From assembly GCA_036272055.1 (NCBI GenBank), contig DATAZL010000096.1, positions 1 through 64,000 of the forward strand: a stretch of DNA of 64,000 nucleotides, in the 5' to 3' direction. The position numbers and the translations under genes are program-made. Positions 10,065 to 18,820 of the stretch are shown here, in pieces (position 1 is the first letter of the stretch; the number at the start of each line of letters is the position of its first letter). Below the pieces are notes generated by a model. The model saw nothing but the letters and a program-made list of their open reading frames with translations. It did no database searches and had not been told where the DNA came from. The DNA is from DASZVB01 sp036272055 (GTDB taxonomy: Bacteria > Myxococcota_A > Polyangia > Polyangiales > Polyangiaceae).

Positions 10065-10092
10065 AAATTAGACACTCGGCGCAGGCTGTCAA
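10065..10092 (-). promoter_or_regulatory. candidate sigma-A/70 promoter of groESL
   Basis: On the minus strand TTGACA (10092-10087) is followed after 16 bases by TAATTT (10070-10065). The predicted start of transcription would fall at the upstream edge of the CIRCE element, where HrcA binding would block initiation. The -35 match is perfect and the -10 match is only partial. Confidence 0.5.
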
Positions 10093-10234
10093 GGCTCTCT
10101 TTCCGATGAAATACCGAGCGATGGGCCCGCTCAGCCGATGCTCAGTCGTTCAGCTTTTGGCAGCCGACGACGCCAAGTGCTGAGAAAGCGCCGCGTGAAA
10201 CGCTCCCGATGCGTTCGCCGGGTACCTTTGTTTA

Positions 10235-10843
10235 GTGATGGAAGCCGTCATCACGGGGAACGTCGACGTCGATTCTTTCTTCGGGGAGGCCGTCCGCGAC
10301 GCCGCGGTCGGCAGGGGTTACGACCCCAACGCTCCGAGCGCCCTCTACCTTTCGGGAATTCTCACCGCCTACGCCAGGGCGGAGCGAATCTCACGTGAAG
10401 CGCTGGAGCGGCCCCTGACCCTGGTGCTCGCCGAGGCGCTCGATACGTCGGGTGCTCAGCGGTTTCTCCGGCTCCGCGAGCTGGGAGACCATGTGCTCTA
10501 CGTGAGCGGCTTCTTCGCCGACCACATCGAGAGCCGTGGTGTCGCCCCGACGTTCGTCCGGAGCGTCGGGAAGACCGCCTACGACGCGGCCGGCGCGATG
10601 CTCCGGCGCGGGGGCGGCGAGGCGCGCGGCCCCGACGTCTTCGACGAGCTCGCGGCGAACTTCGACGAGCTCGCGGCGGTGCTCACCGATGTCGCGGACG
10701 CGCTCCGCGCCGGAAGCGCGAAGGATCCGCGAAGTGTCCTCGAGCTGTACGAGCGCTGGGTCCGTCGCGGCTCGAGCGCTCTCGCCGAGGCGCTGGCCCG
10801 CGCCGGCGTCGTCCCCACGCGCGGAAGCGGCGCGGTCCATTGA
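10235..10843 (+). CDS. conserved hypothetical protein (first of a coupled pair)
   Basis: This is a 202-residue soluble, largely alpha-helical protein without a signal peptide or membrane span. It starts at ATG-ATG, so initiation may be at 10235 or 10238. Segments such as SALYLSGILTAYARAERIS and LRELGDHVLYVSGFFADHI look like well-conserved helices rather than random coding. I recognise no named domain. The stop overlaps the start of the next gene (TTGA), so the two are probably translated together and may form a complex. It is divergent from groES, and its promoter must lie between 10092 and 10235. Confidence 0.7.
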   Translation: MMEAVITGNVDVDSFFGEAVRDAAVGRGYDPNAPSALYLSGILTAYARAERISREALERPLTLVLAEALDTSGAQRFLRLRELGDHVLYVSGFFADHIESRGVAPTFVRSVGKTAYDAAGAMLRRGGGEARGPDVFDELAANFDELAAVLTDVADALRAGSAKDPRSVLELYERWVRRGSSALAEALARAGVVPTRGSGAVH

Positions 10844-11412
10844 GTCGCGACCGGCTCCTCGCGCGCGCACGCGGCGTGCAGAAGAGCCTCGAGCGGTTCT
10901 ACCGTCTCGAGCAAGGACCGGACGTCACCGGGTTCGTCCACACCGCCGAGGCGCCGTCGCGCGAGTCGCTGCTCGTGCGCGACGCCGACGACGCGGTGGA
11001 GCTCGCGCTGATCTTGCCGGAGGGTGACGACGCGGGTGACGCTTACGTGCAGCTCATCGAGGGCGTGAGTCACTTCGTGTACGTCGCCGAGCGCGCGCGC
11101 ATCGACCTGCCCGCGACGGAGCTCGAGCTCGAGCTGCAAGCGGAGGTCGACAAGTTCGTGCTGCTCGCGTTCGACGACGGCGAGCTCGCGCGCGAACGCT
11201 TCCGCGACGTGCATCACGCGCTCTACGAGAACGTCGAGTTCTTGCACGCGGAGGACTCGGTGTACGGGCAGCGCTATCGCCTCGCGAACGATCTCGCCGC
11301 CCGCGTCGCGCTCCGTATCGCCGGCAGCGCGACGCACACGCGCAACGCCTTTTTACAGCGCTTTTACAGATCCGGTCAGACCGACAAGATCCGTCTCGCG
11401 CGCGCCGCCTGA
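10840..11412 (+). CDS. conserved hypothetical protein (second of a coupled pair)
   Basis: This is a 190-residue soluble protein starting at TTG, with a 4-base overlap with the previous stop (TTGA). It is strongly acidic through residues 30-130, with a Glu/Leu-rich stretch DLPATELELELQAEVDKFVLL, and ends in a basic segment SGQTDKIRLARAA. No catalytic motif or known domain is evident. The tight overlap with 10235-10843 argues that the two proteins act together. The function is unknown. Confidence 0.68.
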   Translation: MSRDRLLARARGVQKSLERFYRLEQGPDVTGFVHTAEAPSRESLLVRDADDAVELALILPEGDDAGDAYVQLIEGVSHFVYVAERARIDLPATELELELQAEVDKFVLLAFDDGELARERFRDVHHALYENVEFLHAEDSVYGQRYRLANDLAARVALRIAGSATHTRNAFLQRFYRSGQTDKIRLARAA

Positions 11413-11413
11413 A

Positions 11414-11431
11414 CGATACCGATCGGTATCG
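11414..11431. promoter_or_regulatory. 18-bp perfect palindrome, TetR-type operator candidate
   Basis: CGATACCGATCGGTATCG is a perfect 18-base palindrome two bases after the stop of 10840-11412 and about 180 bases before the VWA lipoprotein gene. Its size, full symmetry and ATACCG/CGGTAT arms resemble operators of TetR-family repressors. It has no loop or U-tract, which argues against a terminator. No tetR gene lies in the window, so the regulator would be encoded elsewhere. Confidence 0.45.
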
Positions 11432-11608
11432 GATCATGCATCGTCGATGATGCGCCGTGTTGTAATCCCGCACTCGCCGCGTCGTTAACTCGTTGAGCCG
11501 TCCTGCGTGTCGCGTGACGCGTCGAGCACATGACTCGCGGTGGACAGACGAGGTCGCGCGCTACGGATATCTATGCGCGTCTCAGTGTGTGAGGGTACGC
11601 TTCGAGTC

Positions 11609-12817
11609 ATGCGCCGAATTCTGGCCAGAGCGTCGCTGATCTTGCCGATGGTGAGCATCGCCTGCTCGTCCAACACCGAGCAGAAGGGGGCCTTCGACGG
11701 CCTCTACGCCACCGGCGGAAGCACCGGCAGCGGGACCGGCTCCGGAGCGTCCAAGGGAACCGGAGCGACGAACGGTGTCATCTTCGGCGGCGGCGCGTCG
11801 GGGCCCGTGTCGACCGGCAATCAGTCGTGCGTGACCCAGAGCATCGCGACCGAGGCCGCGCCCCTCGACATCTACGTGATGTTCGATCAGTCGTGCTCCA
11901 TGAGCTGCCCTGCGGAAGAAGCGGGCCCCGGCCTCTGCTGTGTCGGTGGTCCGAATCCTCGCATCGACCAGGTGCGCACTGCGATGAACGACTTTCTCTC
12001 GAACCCGAAGAGCGCGGGGATCGGCGTCGGCATCGGCTATTTCGGATATCTCGCGCTCGGCCAGACGTCGTGTAACCCGACCGACTACGCGACACCCGCG
12101 GTGCCGATCGCGCCGTTGCCCGGGAACACGCAGGCGATCGAGCAGTCGCTGCAAGGTGCGCAGCCGACGGGAGAGACGCCGACCGGCGCTGCCATCCGCG
12201 GCGCGTGCACCTACGCAACGTCGTGGAAGAAGCAGAACCCCGGGCGTCAGGTCGTCGTGCTCCTCGTCACCGACGGCGTCCCCGAGGCGCCCGTGAGCCG
12301 GAACTGCAAGCCGACCTTGCCGGACGCCGAAGCCGCGGCGAAGGACTGTATCTCCCAGAGCGCGATCCAGACCTACGTCCTCGGCGTGGGCGCCAATCTC
12401 GACAACCTGAGTGGTCTCGCCCAGGCCGGCGGCACCGACCACGCCTACCTCGCCGGCACGATGGACGTGAGCACGACGGTGCTCGACGCGCTGAACCAGA
12501 TCCGCGACGGCGCAGCGGTGCCGTGTAAGTTCAAGGTGCCGCCCGCGCCGTCGGGGCAGACCCTGGATCCCACGCTCGTCAACGTCGGCTACGACGACAG
12601 CGCGGGCGCCGAGCACCTCGTGCCGAGCGCAGGGACGTCGTCGAACTGCGCGATGGGCGGGTGGTACTACGACGACGCGCAGAACCCGACGACGCTGTCG
12701 CTCTGCCCGTCGAGCTGCGACACCGTGACCGCCCAGCTCGTCGCTGCGGCAGTGCTCCACACCGGCGCCAAGCTGAACATCGAGTACGGATGCAGCACCG
12801 TGAGCGTCACTCGATGA
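11609..12817 (+). CDS. VWA-domain lipoprotein
   Basis: This is a 402-residue lipoprotein. The ATG at 11609 (MRRILARASLILPM) gives a clean type II signal with SIAC (Cys19). A Gly/Ser/Thr-rich linker (about 32-60) leads to a von Willebrand factor A domain with the MIDAS motif DQSCS (about 93-97), the conserved TPTGAAIRGAC, and the VVVLLVTDGVPE strand-loop. The C-terminal 110 residues are Cys-containing and probably disulfide-bonded. VWA domains bind protein ligands through a metal ion. The partner is unknown. It overlaps the next small lipoprotein gene by ATGA. Confidence 0.8.
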   Translation: MRRILARASLILPMVSIACSSNTEQKGAFDGLYATGGSTGSGTGSGASKGTGATNGVIFGGGASGPVSTGNQSCVTQSIATEAAPLDIYVMFDQSCSMSCPAEEAGPGLCCVGGPNPRIDQVRTAMNDFLSNPKSAGIGVGIGYFGYLALGQTSCNPTDYATPAVPIAPLPGNTQAIEQSLQGAQPTGETPTGAAIRGACTYATSWKKQNPGRQVVVLLVTDGVPEAPVSRNCKPTLPDAEAAAKDCISQSAIQTYVLGVGANLDNLSGLAQAGGTDHAYLAGTMDVSTTVLDALNQIRDGAAVPCKFKVPPAPSGQTLDPTLVNVGYDDSAGAEHLVPSAGTSSNCAMGGWYYDDAQNPTTLSLCPSSCDTVTAQLVAAAVLHTGAKLNIEYGCSTVSVTR

Positions 12818-13119
12818 GGGCGAACGCCGTCGTCATCGTTCTTTCCACGCTCCTCGCGAGCGTCGCATGCGGCAGCGGAGACGCCGAGAACGACTGCGAC
12901 AAGGTCGTCGACGCCTACGCCCACGCCTGGCAGCGCTGCATGCGCGAGACCTACGACGAAGCGAAGAAGACGTTCTCCGACGCCCTCATGTGCGGCAAAG
13001 CGTCGAGCTCGAACAGCGCCCAGGTAGACACCTGCGTGAGCGCCCTCGACGCCCAAGACTGCGCCGCAGTAACGAACAACACAGTGCCCACCGCCTGCAA
13101 CGACACCATTAAACAGTAG
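12814..13119 (+). CDS. small Cys-rich lipoprotein
   Basis: This is a 101-residue protein beginning at the ATG that overlaps the VWA gene stop (ATGA). A signal of 18 residues ends in ASVAC (Cys19). The mature part holds seven further cysteines at varied spacing (DCDK, RCMR, MCGK, TCVS, DCAA, ACND), suggesting a small disulfide-stapled helical domain. No enzyme motif is seen. Coupled translation suggests that it works with the VWA lipoprotein at the cell surface. Confidence 0.75.
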   Translation: MRANAVVIVLSTLLASVACGSGDAENDCDKVVDAYAHAWQRCMRETYDEAKKTFSDALMCGKASSSNSAQVDTCVSALDAQDCAAVTNNTVPTACNDTIKQ

Positions 13120-13334
13120 CGTTTTGAGCGGGTTGAAAGCACCGCGGCTCGCTGGCTTCGAGCACGCGCCCATACGACCGCTCTCGGTGCTCGACGTGCG
13201 TTCGCACGCCTGCGCGCCTCACCCGGTCGTCTGAGCACGCGGTCTTCGCCATCGAGCCACGGGACTACTCGAGGGCTGCTTGAGATCTCTCAGAAACGTC
13301 GCGCTCGATCGTCACTCAGCCACGCCTGACGCCT

Positions 13335-14504
13335 CTACATGCCCATCAGTTTGGCTATGTAGTAGCGCATCGTTTCGGTAGTCCCGCCGCCGATACGGAG
13401 CAACCGCGAGTCGCGCCACGCTCGGGCGATGTGGAACTCTTCGATGTAGCCCCAGCCGCCGTGGAACTGGAGGCAGGTGTCCATGACCTCGGAGAGCACG
13501 TCACCGGTGGCGACCTTGGCCATGCTGATGAGCTTCACCGTCTCCATGGAGAGGTTCTGGTTCTTCACGTACTTCTCGTCGTTGTAGGCATCGATCGTCT
13601 TGTAGACGAAGGCCTTCGCCATCTCGACCTTCGTGTACATGTCGACGAACTTGTGCTGCCACAGCTCGCGCTTGATGATCGGCTTGCCGAACGCGTGACG
13701 CTGCTCCCCGTACTGGCGCGCATTGGCGATCGCGAGCTCACAGCCGGCGATCGCACCCACCGCCGCGATGAGCCGCTCGGTCTGGAAGTTCTGCATGAGA
13801 TACATGAATCCCATGTTCTCTTCCCCCAGGCGGTAGCGCGCGGGGATGCGTAGATCTTCGAGGAAGAGCTCGGCGGTGTCGGAGGCGTGATTGCCTATCT
13901 TCTCGAGCTTCTTGCTGACGGTGAAACCCTTGGTGCGCGTGGGCACCAGGAAGAACGAGCAGCCGTGCGCGCCGGCGGAGAGCTCCGTCTTCGCGAGCAG
14001 GGTGACGAAGTCGGCGCGCGCGCCGTTCGTGATGAACGTCTTCTGTCCGTTCAGGACGTAGTCGTCTCCGTCCCGCCGCGCGTAGGTCCGGATGCCCGCG
14101 ACGTCGCTGCCGGCTCCGGGCTCAGACACGCCGAGTGACGCGATCTTGTCGCCGCGGAGCGCCGGCTTGAGAAACTCCTCGATCTGCTCCGGCGTACCGA
14201 GATCGCCGATGACGGGCGTGGCCATGTCGCTCTGCACGAGGAGCGCCATGCTGACTCCGCCGCTCCCGCCGCGCGGCAGCTCCTCCGCCTTGGCGACGCT
14301 GAACCAGTAATCGCCGCCGGCCCCGCCGTGCGCCTCCTTGTAGTGAGCGCCGAGGATCCCGAGCTCACCGGCGCGCTTGAAGACGTGATTCGGGAAGTCG
14401 CGCGCCTTCTCCCATTCGTCGGCGAACGGCGCGAGCTCCTTTTCGGCGAACTGGCGCACGGTCTTTCGGAACTGGTCGTGCTCCTCGGTGAACGGCTGCC
14501 ACAT
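13335..14504 (-). CDS. acyl-CoA dehydrogenase (isovaleryl/long-chain type active site)
   Basis: This 389-residue FAD-dependent enzyme introduces an alpha,beta double bond into acyl-CoA, passing electrons to electron-transfer flavoprotein. The start is set at MWQPFTEEHDQFRKTVRQF. Motifs include SLGVSEPGAGSDVAGI (flavin/substrate loop), YVLNGQKTFITNG, RHAFGKPI and HGGWGYIEEFHIARAWRDSRLLRIGGGTTE. The position that carries the catalytic Glu in medium-chain enzymes is Gly (RIGGGTTE). QTERLIAAVG supplies the alternative Glu used by isovaleryl-CoA and long-chain dehydrogenases, which points to that subgroup. It is a single minus-strand gene with no ETF partners nearby. Confidence 0.9.
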   Translation of the reverse strand: MWQPFTEEHDQFRKTVRQFAEKELAPFADEWEKARDFPNHVFKRAGELGILGAHYKEAHGGAGGDYWFSVAKAEELPRGGSGGVSMALLVQSDMATPVIGDLGTPEQIEEFLKPALRGDKIASLGVSEPGAGSDVAGIRTYARRDGDDYVLNGQKTFITNGARADFVTLLAKTELSAGAHGCSFFLVPTRTKGFTVSKKLEKIGNHASDTAELFLEDLRIPARYRLGEENMGFMYLMQNFQTERLIAAVGAIAGCELAIANARQYGEQRHAFGKPIIKRELWQHKFVDMYTKVEMAKAFVYKTIDAYNDEKYVKNQNLSMETVKLISMAKVATGDVLSEVMDTCLQFHGGWGYIEEFHIARAWRDSRLLRIGGGTTETMRYYIAKLMGM

Positions 14505-14553
14505 ACGACACCTCATCCCTCCCGACGCCGGTCGCCGGGTTCTTTCAGGTAGA

Positions 14554-14575
14554 GAATATTCGTACACTAAATATC
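14554..14575 (-). promoter_or_regulatory. AT-rich imperfect dyad upstream of the acyl-CoA dehydrogenase
   Basis: A short AT-rich island in very GC-rich surroundings contains GAATATTC and AAATATC arms around CGTACACT, 50-70 bases upstream of the dehydrogenase start. It is a plausible promoter/operator region, since TetR-family regulators often sit in front of such genes. Exact -35 and -10 boxes cannot be assigned. Confidence 0.35.
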
Positions 14576-14615
14576 AGCGCGCGCCAGACCCAGACAGCGC
14601 GATGTCCGGCCCCTC

Positions 14616-15980
14616 TCAGATCCCGCAGCGGCGGACGAGTTCGGCGCGGGACACCTGCTCTCCGACGCCGAGCCCCGTGAGCAGCAGGTCCGCCGGACAC
14701 TGACCGCGTTCCACGAGCTCACCGAGGGGGGCGAGCACGGCGCGCTCGTCCTTGCCGCCTCGGCCTTCGCGGCCGCGACGCGCGAGACCAGCCTCGGCGA
14801 TCTCGTAGATCTGCGCCGCGATGCGGCGGGCGGGGACGGAGCCGACGGCGCCGTCGAGGCCCTCCGCGACGAGCTCTGGCCGCGCCTTCGTCACCGCGTC
14901 TAGGTCGAGCGACATCGCGAGCTCCATGGCGCGCCCGAGGCTCTCGGTGTCGTAGACGAGGCCGGTGAAGAGCGCCGGCACCGAGCCGACGAGCCGCATC
15001 GGGAGACAGTCGCACGGGCGCGCCTCGAGGGTGCGCTTCAGCCGCGCCTCAGGGAAGAGGGTGTTCACGTGGAGCGCCCAGTCCGCGAACGTCGCGCGGT
15101 AGCCGTCGAAGCCCTCCTTCAGGAAGCTGCGAAACGTCTGACCAGTGTTGTGGACGAACACGCCGTTGCGCTTGAAGAGGAACATCCCGGCGTCGAGCGC
15201 CCACTCGACGTAGTCGGCGTAGCGCGGCCTTTCGGACTCCCACAGCGTGGGGATGAGACCGGAGCGCGACGGATCCATCTCGAGCCACACCGCGCCGCGC
15301 TCGCTCTTGTTCGACGACACGCGGCCCTCGATGAACGGCGAGTTTGCCGTCATGGCCTGGATGACCGGCGAGAGGCGGAGCATGACGACGAGCTTCTGCA
15401 TCGCGTCTTCTTCGCTCGAGTAGTCGAAGTTCGCTTGCACGGTCGACGTGCGGCGCATCATGTCGAGACCGCGCGCGCCCCGCGTCGGCAGGTAGCGCTT
15501 CATGATGCCGTAGCGGTGCTTCGGGACCCAGGGCAGCTCGGACTGCGGCGAGATCGGCTGGAAACCGACGCCGAGCCACGCCAGCCCGAGCTCCGCCGAG
15601 ATGCTCGCGAGCTCGTCGAGGTGACCGCGGATCTCGCTCTCGACCTGATGGACGTCGTCGAGCGGCGCGCCCGACAGCTCGAGCTGGGCGCCGGGTTCGA
15701 GGGTGATCGACGCTTGCCCACGCGTCAGAGCGATGACGGGGCCGCCCTCCGTCTCGGACTCGGGGTGCCAGCCGTGTCGCTTCACGAGCTCGTCGAAGAT
15801 ACGACCGACGCCCTTCGGGCCGTCGTACTGGAGAGGCGCGCCCGTCTCGCGGTCGACGCCGAATTTCTCCATTTCGCCGCCGATTCGCCAGGCCGTCGGG
15901 GGCTTCTCGGACGAAACGAACAGCTCTTCCAGATCGTCCCGCGTGATGGCGCGATCGTCTTCGGGGGCAGCGGGCATCAT
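14616..15980 (-). CDS. gshA: glutamate--cysteine ligase, plant/proteobacterial type
   Basis: This 454-residue ATP-dependent enzyme forms gamma-glutamylcysteine, the first step of glutathione synthesis. It starts at one of two adjacent ATGs (15980 or 15977; MMPAAPEDD). Family hallmarks are WRIGGEMEKFGVD (about 31-43), GQASITLEPGAQLELSGAPL, MRRTSTVQANFDYSSEEDA, MTANSPFIEGR and the Cys pair CDCLP. Length and motifs fit the single-domain ligase of plants and many proteobacteria, not the Escherichia coli GshA type. No gshB is adjacent. The gene lies downstream of the MoxR/VWA operon with a 62-base gap and may be transcribed separately. Confidence 0.9.
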   Translation of the reverse strand: MMPAAPEDDRAITRDDLEELFVSSEKPPTAWRIGGEMEKFGVDRETGAPLQYDGPKGVGRIFDELVKRHGWHPESETEGGPVIALTRGQASITLEPGAQLELSGAPLDDVHQVESEIRGHLDELASISAELGLAWLGVGFQPISPQSELPWVPKHRYGIMKRYLPTRGARGLDMMRRTSTVQANFDYSSEEDAMQKLVVMLRLSPVIQAMTANSPFIEGRVSSNKSERGAVWLEMDPSRSGLIPTLWESERPRYADYVEWALDAGMFLFKRNGVFVHNTGQTFRSFLKEGFDGYRATFADWALHVNTLFPEARLKRTLEARPCDCLPMRLVGSVPALFTGLVYDTESLGRAMELAMSLDLDAVTKARPELVAEGLDGAVGSVPARRIAAQIYEIAEAGLARRGREGRGGKDERAVLAPLGELVERGQCPADLLLTGLGVGEQVSRAELVRRCGI

Positions 15981-16042
15981 GGGCGAAGGGAGCCTAGAAC
16001 AAATACGCCCGAACGGTAGCCGTGGTTTCGGGACGAAAAAAG

Positions 16043-18820
16043 TTACGCCGTGCGCCGTCGCGGCCTGGCAACGACCTTTCGATCGAAGAGCCGAACGCGT
16101 CGCACGAGCAGGTCGAGGACGAAAAGACCCACTGCCGCCATCAGCAGGCGACTCCAGAGTGGTTCGCGATACACGATCTTCTCGGTGCCGGGCGAGAAGA
16201 GCTCCGACGGCTGAGGGTCGAGGGTGCCGCCCGTTGCGAGGGCGACGCGACCGAGCCGCTCCGCGTCGGGTTCGAGGCTCGCGTACTCGCGTGGGTAGGG
16301 GTTTGATACCTCCGCGTAACTGACGCCGGCGGGACGGAGCTGTCCGTCGTCGCCGACCTTGAAGTGCTCTGCCTCGAGCAGGAACGCTCCATAGTCGTCG
16401 AGCGCGAAGTCCGCTTCGTACCGTCCTGGCGCGACCTGACGCATCGGGACGTCGCGACGCGGCCCTTTCGGCTGCGGCCCCGATACCGTGAGACGGCTCG
16501 TGAGCCCGTTCTCGAACCGCTCGTCTGCGGTGAACGCGTCGACGGTGGCGCGCACGCGGCCGTCCTCCGTCTCGACCTTCATGTCGAGCTCGCGCCGTTG
16601 CTTCTTCCTCATGTGCTCGCGCACGAGCTGGCCCCAGAACTTGGAGAAGCCCGACCACCTGAGCCAGTCCGCCGCCCACTGGTTCTTCAGGTCGCTCGTC
16701 CACGCGAGCGTCCATCCCAGGCCGACGCGCATGCGCGCCAGGATCGGCTCGCCCTTGTCGCTCGCGAGGATCTGCTGCGCGGGCGCTTCTTTCATCTGTG
16801 TCGCGACGTAACCGTGAAGGAACGGCGCGGTGGAGAGCGCGATGCCGCCGAGGAAATCCGCGGTCGCCGTCTGCGTCACCGGGAACCACTCCTCCACCGC
16901 GGCCTGACGCGAGACGAGCTCCGTCTCTCGCGTGAAGATGCGCGGCAAGCTGTTCGGATCGGGCACGTTGTGAAAGCGTCCGCCGCCCGCGTCGGCGAGC
17001 GCACGGAGCAGATCGGCGTCGGCGCCGTCGCCGAGCCCGACCGTCGTCACCGTGATCGACTCCGACAGCATCGCCTGCACGAGCTCGCGCAGGCCCTCCG
17101 AGTCGGCGCGGCCGTCGGTGAGCAGGATGACGTGCTTGCGACGCGCCTGCGTCACCGTCATGTCCTGGTACGCCATGTCGACGGCGGAACGGATCTCGGT
17201 GCCGCCGCCCGGCTGGATGCGCGCGATGTCGCCCTCGATCCGGCTCCGGTAGCGCGCCGCCTCCATCTTGACGTAACGGATCGGGCTCGAGTCGAACGCG
17301 ACGACCTCGATGAGATCGTCTCCCTCGAGCGTGTCGACGGTCGCGCGGCACGCCGCCTTCGCCATCTCGAGCGGCAGCCCCGTCATCGATCCGGAGCGAT
17401 CGATGACGAGCACCATCGCGACGCTCGGCATGTCCTTGCGCCGCTCGGCGTCCATGCGGACCGGCAGGATGCGCTCGATGTTCGTGTGCGCCCACCCGCC
17501 GAGGCCGAAGCCCGACGGACCGCCGGCGAAGAGAAAGCCGCCGCCGACGTCGCGCACGTAGCGCTCGACGAGCGCCTGCGACGAGAGACTCACCTGCTCC
17601 GCCGGCACATCCGACAGGATGAAGAAGTCGTAGCGCTCGAGCTCCTCGAGCGAACCGGGGAACGCGGCGGCGCTCCGCACGTCGACGTCGAATTCCTGCG
17701 CGCCGAGCGCGGACGACAGATAGCTCGCGCGCTGCGGCTGGCCGTCGATGTAGAGCACCGACGGACGGCCCGGCACGTCGACCGACGTCGATACGCGGTT
17801 GTTCGCCGCGAACGTATCCTGCGCGATGTGGTCCACCTCGAGCGAGTACGTCACCTTGCCGCCGACGCGGACGACCGACGGAAAGCGAACCTCGGAGTTG
17901 CCCGCCGGCAGGTTCAGCTCCTTGACGCCACCGAGGCCGTTCAGGACCTCGCCCTGGTAGAGGCGTGCGCGCGCCGTCGTGGCGCGGCTCGCGTACACGT
18001 CGGCGACGAGGTCGAACGGCTCTCCGATCGCCACCTTGCCGGGTGCGTGGAGCGTGCGCACCGCGACCTCCGCGGGCGGCGGGCGCCGGAGCGGAACCGC
18101 GAACACTTTGACGCCGAACGACTTGGCGCGCTCTGCCTCGGCGAGCACGTTGCCGTCGGTCTCGACGCCGTCGGTGAGGAGCTCGATGCGCTTCAGGTAT
18201 CCCGCCGGGAAGACGCCGTAGGCGAGATCCATGGCGGCCTGGATGTCCGTCGCGGCGCCTTCACGGCGCGCGCCGCCGGCAGTGACCTTCGTCGCGTCGT
18301 GGCGCAGGGCCGCGACGGCAGGGAGCTCGTTCGCCTGACCCAGATCGACGAGCCGCGGGCGCCGCGCGAACGTGACGACCTTCACGAGGTCATCGGCGGG
18401 GCGTGCCGCGAGGGTCTTCTTCGCCGCGGCGCGTGCATCCTCGAGCGCCTCGTCGGAGACGGAGTCGCTCACGTCGACGAGGAGCACGGTGCAGACCTTG
18501 TGCGTCTCGGCGGTGCGCGCCGGCCGTGCGAGCGCGCCCGCGAGCGCCACGAGGAACAGCATGCGGAAGAGCAGCGCGAGCACCCGCTGCTGCCAGGGCA
18601 GATCGGACAGCGAGCGGAGTAACGCGAACGCGAGCACCGGGAGCAGCGCGACGACGACGAGCATCCGCGGTTCGGCGAGGCTCGTGGTGATCGCGCCGCG
18701 GGTGATCGTGAACGCCGTCGGGCTCGCGTGCTCGATGAGCCGGAGCAAGAGAACGCCGAGGACGACGCTCGCGGCGACCGAGAGCGCCGCGCCGAGCGCC
18801 GTCCGGGTGGCGCGCGTCAT
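16043..18820 (-). CDS. large membrane protein with two VWA domains and a glutamine-amidotransferase-like domain
   Basis: This is a protein of about 925 residues starting at the ATG that overlaps the upstream gene stop (ATGA). Two or three N-terminal membrane spans come first. A first VWA-like domain follows (TVLLVDVSDSVSDE, TDGVETDG). Next come a beta-sandwich region and a class I glutamine-amidotransferase-like segment (SVLYIDGQPQRASYLSSAL, YDFFILSDVPAE, GGGFLFAGGPSGFG). A second VWA with a complete MIDAS (VIDRSGSM, GGGTEIRSAVD, LLTDGRADSEG) leads into a further beta domain, and a last membrane span lies near the C-terminus. It ends the MoxR operon. Proteins of this layout are thought to act as metal-dependent scaffolds in envelope assembly or stress. 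The exact target is unknown. Confidence 0.85.
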   Translation of the reverse strand: MTRATRTALGAALSVAASVVLGVLLLRLIEHASPTAFTITRGAITTSLAEPRMLVVVALLPVLAFALLRSLSDLPWQQRVLALLFRMLFLVALAGALARPARTAETHKVCTVLLVDVSDSVSDEALEDARAAAKKTLAARPADDLVKVVTFARRPRLVDLGQANELPAVAALRHDATKVTAGGARREGAATDIQAAMDLAYGVFPAGYLKRIELLTDGVETDGNVLAEAERAKSFGVKVFAVPLRRPPPAEVAVRTLHAPGKVAIGEPFDLVADVYASRATTARARLYQGEVLNGLGGVKELNLPAGNSEVRFPSVVRVGGKVTYSLEVDHIAQDTFAANNRVSTSVDVPGRPSVLYIDGQPQRASYLSSALGAQEFDVDVRSAAAFPGSLEELERYDFFILSDVPAEQVSLSSQALVERYVRDVGGGFLFAGGPSGFGLGGWAHTNIERILPVRMDAERRKDMPSVAMVLVIDRSGSMTGLPLEMAKAACRATVDTLEGDDLIEVVAFDSSPIRYVKMEAARYRSRIEGDIARIQPGGGTEIRSAVDMAYQDMTVTQARRKHVILLTDGRADSEGLRELVQAMLSESITVTTVGLGDGADADLLRALADAGGGRFHNVPDPNSLPRIFTRETELVSRQAAVEEWFPVTQTATADFLGGIALSTAPFLHGYVATQMKEAPAQQILASDKGEPILARMRVGLGWTLAWTSDLKNQWAADWLRWSGFSKFWGQLVREHMRKKQRRELDMKVETEDGRVRATVDAFTADERFENGLTSRLTVSGPQPKGPRRDVPMRQVAPGRYEADFALDDYGAFLLEAEHFKVGDDGQLRPAGVSYAEVSNPYPREYASLEPDAERLGRVALATGGTLDPQPSELFSPGTEKIVYREPLWSRLLMAAVGLFVLDLLVRRVRLFDRKVVARPRRRTA

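Noticed and set aside
14616..17495. Single minus-strand frame of about 960 codons linking VWA-region text to glutamate-cysteine ligase
   Set aside because: The upstream half is an out-of-frame reading of the VWA gene; the ligase begins at the tandem ATG near 15980.
16364..18622. Open frame of about 750 codons opposite the double-VWA gene
   Set aside because: Arg/Glu/Ala-rich shadow without motifs; the minus-strand protein has two VWA domains and membrane spans.
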